From: Acidobacteriota bacterium
Lineage (GTDB): Bacteria; Acidobacteriota; Thermoanaerobaculia; Multivoradales; Multivoraceae
Direction: 5' to 3'
Assembly (NCBI GenBank): GCA_026707325.1
Contig: JAPOXA010000089.1
Coordinates: 1-35,911, forward strand
Length of the DNA stretch: 35,911 nucleotides
The notes beneath the pieces are model-generated. The model was not told the origin of the DNA. It was given only the letters and a program-made list of their open reading frames with translations, and did not search any database. A program made the translations under genes and the position numbers. Below, piece by piece: positions 24,950-32,860 of this stretch. Within the stretch, counting starts at the first letter, position 1. Each line of letters opens with the position of its first letter.

Positions 24950-25483
24950 ATGCGCTTGAACAACGTGGCCCCCGTACTGGCCGCGGCACTGGTCTTGGCA
25001 GCGTGCACTTCGATCGCGGCACCGCCCGCCATGGCCTCCGAGCACGAAGAGCCGGTCGGCAACCTTGCCGAACTGATGCGCGCCATCCTGTTCCCGAACT
25101 CCAACTTCCTGTTCGACGTCCAGGTGACGGACCCCGGCACCCCGCCCGAGCCGGGCAGCGAGGACGACCGCTCGGCATCGGCCCTCTTTTCCGGCATCTA
25201 CACCGGCTGGCAGGTGCCGCAGCAGGCGGCGCTGGCCCTGGCCGAGGTCGAGCCCCTGATCATGAACGCCGCCCGCAAGTGCGAGAACGGCAGGGATGCT
25301 CCGGTCGCCAACGAGGACTACCAGAAGTGGGCCAGGCAGTTGACCGACGTCGCCAAGCAGATCTACGCCGCGGCCCACGAAGAGGACCGGGAGAAGGTCA
25401 GCGATCTGACGAACAACCTCGCGGGCGCCTGCGAGGACTGTCACGCGGTCTACCGCAAGTACCAGGACCGCTGCCGCCGCTAA
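24950..25483 (+). CDS. Cytochrome c class II-like lipoprotein
   Basis: The 177-residue protein has a lipobox LVLAAC with C19 as the acylated cysteine. The heme site C161-E-D-C-H165 lies near the C-terminus, as in cytochrome c'/c556 four-helix proteins. Two additional cysteines flank the helical domain. AAGGAG lies nine bases before the ATG. It is the first gene of a plus-strand series with two four-helix membrane proteins and three PQQ dehydrogenases, so it is a plausible electron shuttle for them. Confidence 0.78.
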   Translation: MRLNNVAPVLAAALVLAACTSIAAPPAMASEHEEPVGNLAELMRAILFPNSNFLFDVQVTDPGTPPEPGSEDDRSASALFSGIYTGWQVPQQAALALAEVEPLIMNAARKCENGRDAPVANEDYQKWARQLTDVAKQIYAAAHEEDREKVSDLTNNLAGACEDCHAVYRKYQDRCRR

Positions 25484-25543
25484 CGCTGACGCGGCGCCGG
25501 ACAGCCTCCATCCCACCGGCAGCCGGGCAGGCATTCGAACCTC

Positions 25544-26068
25544 ATGCGTAGCCTCTTCGAGTGGGTCGACGCTCTACCCAGCAGCATCGCGCTGCGGGAG
25601 TCGCTGAACGCCTACCCGACCATGCTGACGATCCACGTCGTCAGCATGTGCCTGTTCGCCGGGTTGATCGCGTACTGGGACATGCGCCTGATCGGGTTCA
25701 CGCTCAAGAAGGTGCCGGTATCGAACATCCCGACCCGCCTCTTCCCGTGGGCGCTGACCGGCTACGGCATCAACCTGATCACCGGGGCATTACTGCTCTA
25801 CAGCCAGCCGATGCGGTACTACGGCAACTTCTACTTCTGGGCCAAGATGGCGCTGATGCTGGTCGCCGGCATCAACATGTTCTGGTTCCACTACGCGACC
25901 TACAAGTCGGTTCAGGCGTGGGACCAGGGTCGCGAGATTCCACTGAACGCCCGGCTGGCCGGAGTCGTGTCCCTCGTGTTGTGGGCGGCCGTCGTCGTCA
26001 CGGGACGGATGATGGCCTACAGCGGCCTGATGCCCGGCTGGTGGAACAACCTGAACATCGGCGCCTGA
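25544..26068 (+). CDS. Four-helix membrane protein (DUF6644-like), first copy
   Basis: The 174-residue protein has four hydrophobic helices. The first is followed by the motif WDMRLIG, and there are histidines in TIHVV (helix 1) and FWFHYAT (about helix 3). It resembles small uncharacterised membrane proteins near PQQ dehydrogenases in uncultured bacteria (DUF6644-type; from memory, not certain). The histidines could bind a heme b or metal, which is only a thought. The next gene is a paralog starting 22 nt later. Confidence 0.6.
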   Translation: MRSLFEWVDALPSSIALRESLNAYPTMLTIHVVSMCLFAGLIAYWDMRLIGFTLKKVPVSNIPTRLFPWALTGYGINLITGALLLYSQPMRYYGNFYFWAKMALMLVAGINMFWFHYATYKSVQAWDQGREIPLNARLAGVVSLVLWAAVVVTGRMMAYSGLMPGWWNNLNIGA

Positions 26069-26090
26069 AGAGGCCGCGGAGGATCTTCCC

Positions 26091-26564
26091 ATGTTGCAGT
26101 CCTTCTTCGTGTGGATGCAGGGCCTGCCCTTCAGCGCCTGGATGCTGGAGGAAACCTGGGCGTCGCCGATCATCCAGTGCGCCCACCTCGTCGCGCTGGT
26201 CGGCTTCGCCGGCGCCGTCCTGGTCGTCGACATGCGCCTGCTCGGCCGCGGCCTGATCAAGACGCCTCTCAACCAGCTCGCCCGCGAGCTGGACCGCTGG
26301 ATGATCTGGAGCTTCGTCGCCCTGTTCGTGACCGGCGCGCCCCAGGTCCTGTCGACGGCGCTCAAGCAGTACTACAGCCCCTTCTTCTGGTGGAAGATGC
26401 AGATCATCGTCATCGGGCTGCTCTTCAATTTCACGATCCGCCGCCGGGTCGCCCTCGCGGAAGAAGGAACGCTCGGACACTGGCCGAAGGTGGTCGGCTT
26501 CCTCTCGATCGGCATCTGGACCAGCGTTTCGGTCTACGCCCGCCTGATCGGGCTGCTGTCCTGA
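26091..26564 (+). CDS. Four-helix membrane protein (DUF6644-like), second copy
   Basis: The 157-residue paralog of the preceding gene shares D-M-R-L-x-G after helix 1 and a histidine in that helix (QCAHLVAL). The second membrane histidine of the neighbour is replaced (LLFNFTIRRR). GGAGG precedes the ATG. Its stop overlaps a CTG that is the best start of the first PQQ dehydrogenase (CTGA, 26561-26564), implying coupled synthesis. Function unknown; a membrane partner or quinone-reacting subunit for the PQQ enzymes is possible. Confidence 0.6.
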   Translation: MLQSFFVWMQGLPFSAWMLEETWASPIIQCAHLVALVGFAGAVLVVDMRLLGRGLIKTPLNQLARELDRWMIWSFVALFVTGAPQVLSTALKQYYSPFFWWKMQIIVIGLLFNFTIRRRVALAEEGTLGHWPKVVGFLSIGIWTSVSVYARLIGLLS

Positions 26565-28543
26565 GCGGCCGTTCCAGCCTCGCCATCGCTGTGGCGGCGC
26601 TCGCCGCCGCGCTCTCCTGCCCGCCCCTCCCCGGGCAGACCGGCGCCTCCGGCGACTGGCCGGCCTTCGGCGGCGATCCTGGCAACACGAAGTACTCCAA
26701 GCTCGACCGGATCGACCGCGACAACTTCCAGGACGTGGAGATCGCCTGGCGGTGGCGGTCGATCGCCGCGGACACGGAGGTCCCGGACAGCGTCCGGCGG
26801 GGCCAGTTCAAGACGATCCCGCTCGAGGTCGACGGCCGCGTCTTCGTCGCCACGTCGCTCAGCCAGGTCGCCGCGATCGACGCCGGGACAGGTGACACGC
26901 TCTGGACCTACGACCCGGAGAGCTGGCGCGCCGGCCGCCCGGCGAACGAAGGCTTCCAGCACCGGGGGGTCGCCTACTGGACGGACGGAGAGCGGGAGCG
27001 GGTACTCCTTCCAACCCATCACCGCCGGCTGGTCTCACTCGACGCCGCGACCGGAAAGCCCGACCCCGACTTCGGCGACGGCGGCGACGTCGAGATGACG
27101 CCCCATCTCGGCCGGGAGGTGATGGAGAGCCGGACGACCCACAGCTCGCCGCCGGCAGTCTGCGGCAACACGGTGATCGTCGGTTCGATCGTTGCGGATG
27201 GCGTCATGCACAAGGAGTCGCCGCCCGGCTTCGTCCGCGCCTACGACATCCCGACCGGCGACCTCGCCTGGGTCTTCCACACGATTCCGCAGGACGACGA
27301 ATTCGGCACCGAGACCTGGGAGAACGAGTCCTGGCGCTACAGCGGCAACACGAACGTCTGGTCGACGATCGCCGTCGACGAGGAAACCGGTACCGCCTAT
27401 CTGCCGGTCAGCACGGCGACGAACGATCTGTACGGCGGCCATCGGCTCGGCGACAACCTGTACTCGGAGAGCATCGTGGCAGTCGACTGCCAAACCGGTG
27501 AACGCCGTTGGCACTACCAGTTCGTCCACCACGGCCTCTGGGACTGCGATCCGTCCACCGCCCCGAACCTGTTCGAGGCGACGGTCGATGGCGAGCCGGT
27601 ACGCGGCGTCGTCCAGGTCACGAAACAGGCCTTCGCCTTCGTCTTCGACCGGACGAGCGGCGAGCCCGTGTGGGAGATCGAGGAACGGGAGGTGCCGCCG
27701 AGCGACGTACCCGGCGAGCGAGCCGCGCCCACTCAGCCCTTCCCCACGAAACCGGCGCCCTACGACCGTCAGGGCATCACTGAGGACGACCTGATCGACT
27801 GGACGCCGGAACTCCGGGCCGAGGCGCTCGAGATCGTCGGCGACTACGACCTTGTGCCGCTGTACACGCCGCCGCGGGTCGAGGGTGCCGGCAAGCCGAC
27901 GATCCAGTTGCCCTCCGAGGGAGGCGGGACAAACTGGACCGGCGCCGCGCTCGACCCGGAGAGCGGCGTGCTCTACGTCCCCTCCTACACCCTGCCGGTC
28001 ACCGTTTCCCTGACCAGGCCCGACCCGAACCGCTCCAACCTGAACTTCGTTCCCGAGCGCTGGTACGAGGGTGTCGACGGGCCGCGGGGACTGCCCCTGG
28101 TCAAGCCGCCGCACGGACGGATCACGGCGATCGGCCTGAGCACCGGCGAACACCTGTGGATGGTCCCGCACGGCGTGGGCCCCGTGAACCACCCGGCGAT
28201 CGCCCACCTGAAACTCCGGCGGCTGGGCAAGGTCAACCACCAGCCCGGGGCTCTGGTCACGCGGACGCTGCTCTTCGTCACCGCAATGAGAGAACACTCC
28301 GGCGACCCGGCAGCGGACGAACCCGACATACCGGCGGAGATCAGCGTCTATGACAAGGGAACCGGCGAGTATCTGGGCGGTATCGAACTGCCGGACACGC
28401 CCCACTCGAACCTGATCAGTTACGAACACGGCGGCCGGCAGTACCTCGCCGTCGCCACCGGCGGCGGCCGGTACTACGGCGGTGGCGGTACGCCACCAGT
28501 ACTCGTCGCCCTGGCGCTGCCCCGAAAGGAATCCGGATCATGA
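26561..28543 (+). CDS. PQQ-dependent dehydrogenase A (glucose-dehydrogenase-like), likely CTG start
   Basis: No ATG, GTG or TTG lies just upstream. CTG at 26561 gives a proper signal peptide (SGRSSLAIAVAALAAALSC) and a 660-residue quinoprotein. It lacks the vicinal Cys-Cys and has THSSPPAVCGNTVIVGSI, RPANEGFQHRGVAYW and W327-D-C-D330, as in the soluble relatives of membrane glucose dehydrogenase. It oxidises a sugar or alcohol in the periplasm; electron acceptor unknown. Its stop overlaps the ATG of a close duplicate (ATGA). Confidence 0.87.
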   Translation: MSGRSSLAIAVAALAAALSCPPLPGQTGASGDWPAFGGDPGNTKYSKLDRIDRDNFQDVEIAWRWRSIAADTEVPDSVRRGQFKTIPLEVDGRVFVATSLSQVAAIDAGTGDTLWTYDPESWRAGRPANEGFQHRGVAYWTDGERERVLLPTHHRRLVSLDAATGKPDPDFGDGGDVEMTPHLGREVMESRTTHSSPPAVCGNTVIVGSIVADGVMHKESPPGFVRAYDIPTGDLAWVFHTIPQDDEFGTETWENESWRYSGNTNVWSTIAVDEETGTAYLPVSTATNDLYGGHRLGDNLYSESIVAVDCQTGERRWHYQFVHHGLWDCDPSTAPNLFEATVDGEPVRGVVQVTKQAFAFVFDRTSGEPVWEIEEREVPPSDVPGERAAPTQPFPTKPAPYDRQGITEDDLIDWTPELRAEALEIVGDYDLVPLYTPPRVEGAGKPTIQLPSEGGGTNWTGAALDPESGVLYVPSYTLPVTVSLTRPDPNRSNLNFVPERWYEGVDGPRGLPLVKPPHGRITAIGLSTGEHLWMVPHGVGPVNHPAIAHLKLRRLGKVNHQPGALVTRTLLFVTAMREHSGDPAADEPDIPAEISVYDKGTGEYLGGIELPDTPHSNLISYEHGGRQYLAVATGGGRYYGGGGTPPVLVALALPRKESGS

Positions 28544-30504
28544 AGTTCGTCGCCCTGGTGGCCTCCGCCTGCGCGCTCGCCAGCCCGCCACTCGCTGCCC
28601 AGACCGGAGCCGCCGGCGACTGGCCGGCCTTCGGCGGCGATCCCGGCAACAGCAAGTACTCCACGCTCGACGAGATCGACCGCGGCAACTTCCAGGACGT
28701 CGAGGTCGTCTGGCGCTGGCGGTCGATTGCCGCGGACACCGAAGTCCCGAGCAGCGTGCGACGCGGCCAGTTCAAGGCGATTCCACTCGAGGTCGGCGGC
28801 AGGATCTTCGTCTCTACCTCCCTCAGTCAGGTCGCCGCGATCGACGCCGAGAGCGGCCGGACGCTCTGGTCCTACGACCCGGAGAGCTGGCGCGCCGGCC
28901 GGCCGGCGAACCTCGGCTTCCACCACCGCGGCGTCGCCTGGTGGACGGACGGCGAACGGGAGCGGGTACTGATTCCCACCCACGACCGTCGGCTGGTCTC
29001 ACTCGATGCAGCCACCGGCGACCCGGACCCCGACTTCGGCGACGGCGGCGCGGTCGAGATGACGCCGCACCTGGGTCGCGAGGTGATGGAGCGCCTGACG
29101 ACGCACAGTTCGCCGCCGGCAGTCTGCGGCAACACGGTGATCGTCGGCTCGATCGTGGCGGACTTCGCCACTCACAAGGAGGCGCCGCCAGGCTTCGTAC
29201 GCGCCTATGACATCCCGACCGGCGACCTCGCCTGGGTCTTCCACACGATCCCACAGAACGACGAACTCGGCGTCGAGACCTGGGAGGACGAGTCGTGGCG
29301 CTACAGCGGTAACACGAACGTCTGGTCCATGATCACAGTCGACGAGGAGGCGGGAACCGCCTACCTGCCGGTTGGCACGCCGACGAACGATCTCTACGGC
29401 GGCCACCGACTGGGCGACAACCTCTACGCCGAGAGCATCGTCGCGGTCGACTGCAAGACCGGCCAGCGCCAGTGGCACTACCAGTTCGTCCACCACGGCC
29501 TCTGGGACTACGACCCCCCGACCGCCCCCAACCTGTTCGAGGCGACGGTGGAGGGCGAGCGGGTGCGAGGCGTGGTCCAGGTCACCAAGCAGGCCTTCGC
29601 CTTCGTCTTCGACCGGGTGACCGGCAAGCCGGTGTGGGAGATCGAGGAACGCGAGGTGCCGCCAAGCGACGTGCCGGGCGAGCGTGCCGCGCCAACCCAG
29701 CCCTTCCCGACCCGGCCGGCCGCCTTCGACCGCCAGGGCATCACCGAAGACGACCTGATCGACTGGACTCCCGAACTCCGCGCCGAGGCGATCGAGATCG
29801 CAGCCGACTACGATCTGGTGCCGCTCTACACGCCGCCGCGCTTCGAGGAGGCGGGCAAGCCGACGATCCAGTTACCCGCCGACGGCGGCGGCGCGAACTG
29901 GACCGGCGCCGCGGTCGATCCCGAAACCGGGATCCTCTACGTCGTCTCCCATACCCGTTCGGCCAGCGTCTCCCTGACCAGGCCGGATCCGAACCGATCC
30001 GACCTGAACTTCGTGCCGGATCGTTGGTACCGGACCGTCGAGGGGCCGCGTGGGCTGCCCCTGATCAAGCCGCCATACGGGCGGATCACGGCGATCGACC
30101 TGAACAGCGGAGAACACCTGTGGATGGTCCCGCATGGCGTCGGTCCGGTGAACCATCCAGCCATCGCTCACCTCGAACTCGACCGGCTCGGGGTCGCCAC
30201 GCACACCGCGGCGCCCCTGGTCACCCCCACGCTGCTTTTCGTCACCGCGACGAGAGAGCACTCCGGCGCCCCGGAAGCGAAGGAGCCCGACGTGCCGCCC
30301 GAGATCAGCGTCTACGACAAGGCGACGGGCGAATACCTGGGCGGCATCGAGCTGCCCGGCACTCCCAATTCGAACGTGATCAGCTACGAACACGGCGGGC
30401 GGCAGTACCTCGCCGTCGCCACCGGCGGCGGCCGGTTTGGAATAGGCGGCGGCGGAACGACTCCCGAGCTCGTCGTGCTCGCGCTGCCCCGAGAGGAACC
30501 CTGA
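28540..30504 (+). CDS. PQQ-dependent dehydrogenase B, tandem duplicate of A
   Basis: The 654-residue protein starts at the ATG overlapping gene A's stop and has a signal peptide (MKFVALVASACALASPPLAA). It is very similar to A along its whole length, with the same motifs (HSSPPAVCGNTVIVGSIVAD, SWRYSGNTNVWS, FVHHGLWDYDPPTAP). The active-site triplet is W-D-Y-D, against W-D-C-D in A. The pair is therefore a tandem duplication that kept both copies intact. The next dehydrogenase starts 2 nt after its stop. Confidence 0.88.
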   Translation: MKFVALVASACALASPPLAAQTGAAGDWPAFGGDPGNSKYSTLDEIDRGNFQDVEVVWRWRSIAADTEVPSSVRRGQFKAIPLEVGGRIFVSTSLSQVAAIDAESGRTLWSYDPESWRAGRPANLGFHHRGVAWWTDGERERVLIPTHDRRLVSLDAATGDPDPDFGDGGAVEMTPHLGREVMERLTTHSSPPAVCGNTVIVGSIVADFATHKEAPPGFVRAYDIPTGDLAWVFHTIPQNDELGVETWEDESWRYSGNTNVWSMITVDEEAGTAYLPVGTPTNDLYGGHRLGDNLYAESIVAVDCKTGQRQWHYQFVHHGLWDYDPPTAPNLFEATVEGERVRGVVQVTKQAFAFVFDRVTGKPVWEIEEREVPPSDVPGERAAPTQPFPTRPAAFDRQGITEDDLIDWTPELRAEAIEIAADYDLVPLYTPPRFEEAGKPTIQLPADGGGANWTGAAVDPETGILYVVSHTRSASVSLTRPDPNRSDLNFVPDRWYRTVEGPRGLPLIKPPYGRITAIDLNSGEHLWMVPHGVGPVNHPAIAHLELDRLGVATHTAAPLVTPTLLFVTATREHSGAPEAKEPDVPPEISVYDKATGEYLGGIELPGTPNSNVISYEHGGRQYLAVATGGGRFGIGGGGTTPELVVLALPREEP

Positions 30505-30506
30505 CA

Positions 30507-32660
30507 ATGAAGCTGAAGCGCACCGTCCTTCTTGCCGTTGGAACGGCATTGTCTCTGGCCGCCGCGACGCTCTCCCAACCGCCGCCCCGCCGGGCCGAGG
30601 CTGCCTACGGGGTCGACGACGCCGCGCTGGTCGGCGCCGCCGGCCGCAGCGCCGACTGGCTGACCTACGGCGGCACCTACAAGGAGCAGCGCTACAGCGT
30701 GCTGGACCAGATCAACGACGGCAACGTGGACCAGCTCGGCATCGCCTGGGTCCAGGAGACGAACACGAAGCGGGGCCTCGAGGCCACGCCGCTGATCGTC
30801 GACGGCGTGATGTACGCGACCGGCGCCTGGAACGTGATCTACGCGCTGGACGCGGTCACCGGCGAACCGCTGTGGACGCACGACCCGGAGGTGCCGCGCT
30901 CCATCGCGAACAAGACCTGCTGCGACGCGGTCAACCGCGGCGCCGCCCTCTACCGCGGCAAGGTGATCTCCGCCACCCTCGACGGGCGCCTGATCGCCAT
31001 CGACGCCGAGACCGGAGAGCTCGCCTGGTCCACGATGACCGTGCCCGAGGACTCGATGTACACGATCACAGGGGCGCCCCGGATCGCCAAGGGGAAAGTG
31101 ATCATCGGCAACAGCGGCGCCGAGTACGGCGTGCGCGGCTACGTCGACGCCTACGACGCGGAGACGGGCGAGCGCGCCTGGCGCTTCTACACCGTGCCCG
31201 GCAACCCGGCGGACGGCTTCGAGAACGAGGCGATGCGGATGGCCGCGGAGACCTGGACCGGCGAGTGGTGGACCGGCGGCGGCGGCGGCACGGTGTGGGA
31301 CTCCATCGTCTACGACCCGGAACTCGACCTGCTCTACATCGGCGTCGGCAACGGCGCGCCCTGGGACCGCAACCTGCGCAGCCCCGGAGGCGGCGACAAC
31401 CTGTTCCTGTCCTCGATCGTCGCGCTCCGGCCAGACACCGGCGAGTACGTCTGGCACTACCAGACGACGCCCGGCGACACCTGGGACTACACCGCGACCC
31501 AGCCGATCATGCTCGCCAAACTGCCCATCGGCGGCCAGGTGCGGCAGGTCCTCATGCAGGCGCCGAAGAACGGCTTTTTCTACGTCCTCGATCGCCGCAC
31601 CGGCGAACTGATTTCCGCCGAGGAGTTCGTGACCGTGACCTGGGCCAGCCACGTCGACCTCGCGACCGGCCGCCCGGTGGAGCTCGCGGGAGCGCGCTAC
31701 ACCGACCAGACCGTCAACGTATCGCCGGGGCCGCTCGGCGGCCACAACTGGCACCCGATGGCGTTCAGCCCGAGGACCGGCCTCGTCTACATCCCGGCGA
31801 TGGAGATGGGGAACTTCTACGTCCCGGATCCCGACTACCAGTACACCCCGGGGCAGTGGAACCTGGGAGTGCGCGCGGCGTCTCCCGAGGACATTCCGCA
31901 GGCAATCGTCGACGCCACCGGCCTCTCGGGTCAGATGCTGGCGGAAGACGCGCCGCCCGCCCTGCTCTCCGGCCACCTCCTGGCCTGGGATCCGGTCGCC
32001 CAGCGCGAGGCCTGGCGGGCCCAGTACACGATGCCGTGGTCGGGCGGCGTGCTCGCCACCGCCGGCAACCTCGTCTTCCAGGGCACGCCCTTCGGCCAGT
32101 TGACCGCGTATCGCGCCGACGACGGCGAAAAGCTCTGGGAGAGCTACACCGGCAGCGGTGTCATCGCGCCGCCGATCACCTTCGAGTCCGGCGGCACCCA
32201 GCACATCGCCGTCATGTCCGGCTGGGGCGGCGCCTTCGGCATCGTCGGCAGCCGTTCCGCCCGGCAGGCGGTCGAAAGCGAGGGCCGCATCGTCGTCTAC
32301 GCCCTCGGCGCCACCGGCCGGCCGATCGAGCGGCAGGAGCGGCGCGAGATCCGGGTCACCCGCGTCGATCACGGCGCAGAGACGGAGGACATCGACGCCG
32401 GCCGCCGCCTGTTCAACCAGTATTGCCTCGTCTGCCACGGCTACGGCGCGGTCTCCGGCGGTGTGACACCCGACCTCCGCCAATCCTCTCAGCGAGTCTT
32501 CGACTCCTACGAGGCAGCCCTGCTCGAGGGCGCCTTGGTCGACCTCGGCATGCCCAGCTTCGCGCCCGTCCTCGACCGCGACGACGTCGCCCTGCTCAAG
32601 GCCTACGTGCTGCACCGCCGCAACATGCTCGCCGACGAGCAGGCCGCGACCGCGCCGTGA
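30507..32660 (+). CDS. Quinohemoprotein alcohol dehydrogenase (PQQ + cytochrome c)
   Basis: ATG at 30507 gives 717 residues. A signal peptide is followed by an eight-bladed PQQ domain with vicinal C138-C139 and W326-D327-Y328-T329. The Thr two after the catalytic Asp suggests a calcium-type site. A C-terminal cytochrome c domain has C640-L-V-C-H644 and M682. This is the type II quinohemoprotein layout, passing electrons from alcohol through PQQ to its own heme. It differs in class from A and B but is joined to them by a 2-nt gap, so the three are one unit. A palindrome lies 20 nt beyond the stop. Confidence 0.92.
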   Translation: MKLKRTVLLAVGTALSLAAATLSQPPPRRAEAAYGVDDAALVGAAGRSADWLTYGGTYKEQRYSVLDQINDGNVDQLGIAWVQETNTKRGLEATPLIVDGVMYATGAWNVIYALDAVTGEPLWTHDPEVPRSIANKTCCDAVNRGAALYRGKVISATLDGRLIAIDAETGELAWSTMTVPEDSMYTITGAPRIAKGKVIIGNSGAEYGVRGYVDAYDAETGERAWRFYTVPGNPADGFENEAMRMAAETWTGEWWTGGGGGTVWDSIVYDPELDLLYIGVGNGAPWDRNLRSPGGGDNLFLSSIVALRPDTGEYVWHYQTTPGDTWDYTATQPIMLAKLPIGGQVRQVLMQAPKNGFFYVLDRRTGELISAEEFVTVTWASHVDLATGRPVELAGARYTDQTVNVSPGPLGGHNWHPMAFSPRTGLVYIPAMEMGNFYVPDPDYQYTPGQWNLGVRAASPEDIPQAIVDATGLSGQMLAEDAPPALLSGHLLAWDPVAQREAWRAQYTMPWSGGVLATAGNLVFQGTPFGQLTAYRADDGEKLWESYTGSGVIAPPITFESGGTQHIAVMSGWGGAFGIVGSRSARQAVESEGRIVVYALGATGRPIERQERREIRVTRVDHGAETEDIDAGRRLFNQYCLVCHGYGAVSGGVTPDLRQSSQRVFDSYEAALLEGALVDLGMPSFAPVLDRDDVALLKAYVLHRRNMLADEQAATAP

Positions 32661-32680
32661 GCACCTCGACGTTGCCGGCC

Positions 32681-32746
32681 TGTTTGACAGTTCTCTGTCG
32701 AACATCTCAGCTCTGTTTGACGCTCGATGGCCTAGCTTGACGCTCG
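32681..32746. repeat. Palindrome and TTGACGCTCG direct repeats after the PQQ operon
   Basis: TGTTTGACAG, four bases, CTGTCGAACA (32681-32704) form a 10-bp imperfect palindrome, one pair being G-T. Then TTGACGCTCG occurs at 32717-32726 and 32737-32746, start-to-start 20 bp (two helical turns). No T-run makes it a classical terminator. It could be a regulator-binding array or relics of promoters for the lost receptor gene. The gap 32661-32860 holds no gene. Confidence 0.5.
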
Positions 32747-32860
32747 GTCGCGGTCCCCGCGGCGAGGCCTTGCCCCTGGAAGGCGTGACCAGCGTCTTCG
32801 CATGGAGGCCCTCGACCAACAACGGAGGCTTCACTCCTTGAATCAGGCTCGTTTCTTCAC

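Noticed and set aside
30384..32834. Long minus-strand frame opposite the quinohemoprotein dehydrogenase
   Set aside because: It mirrors a well-supported gene and shows no domain or signal peptide.
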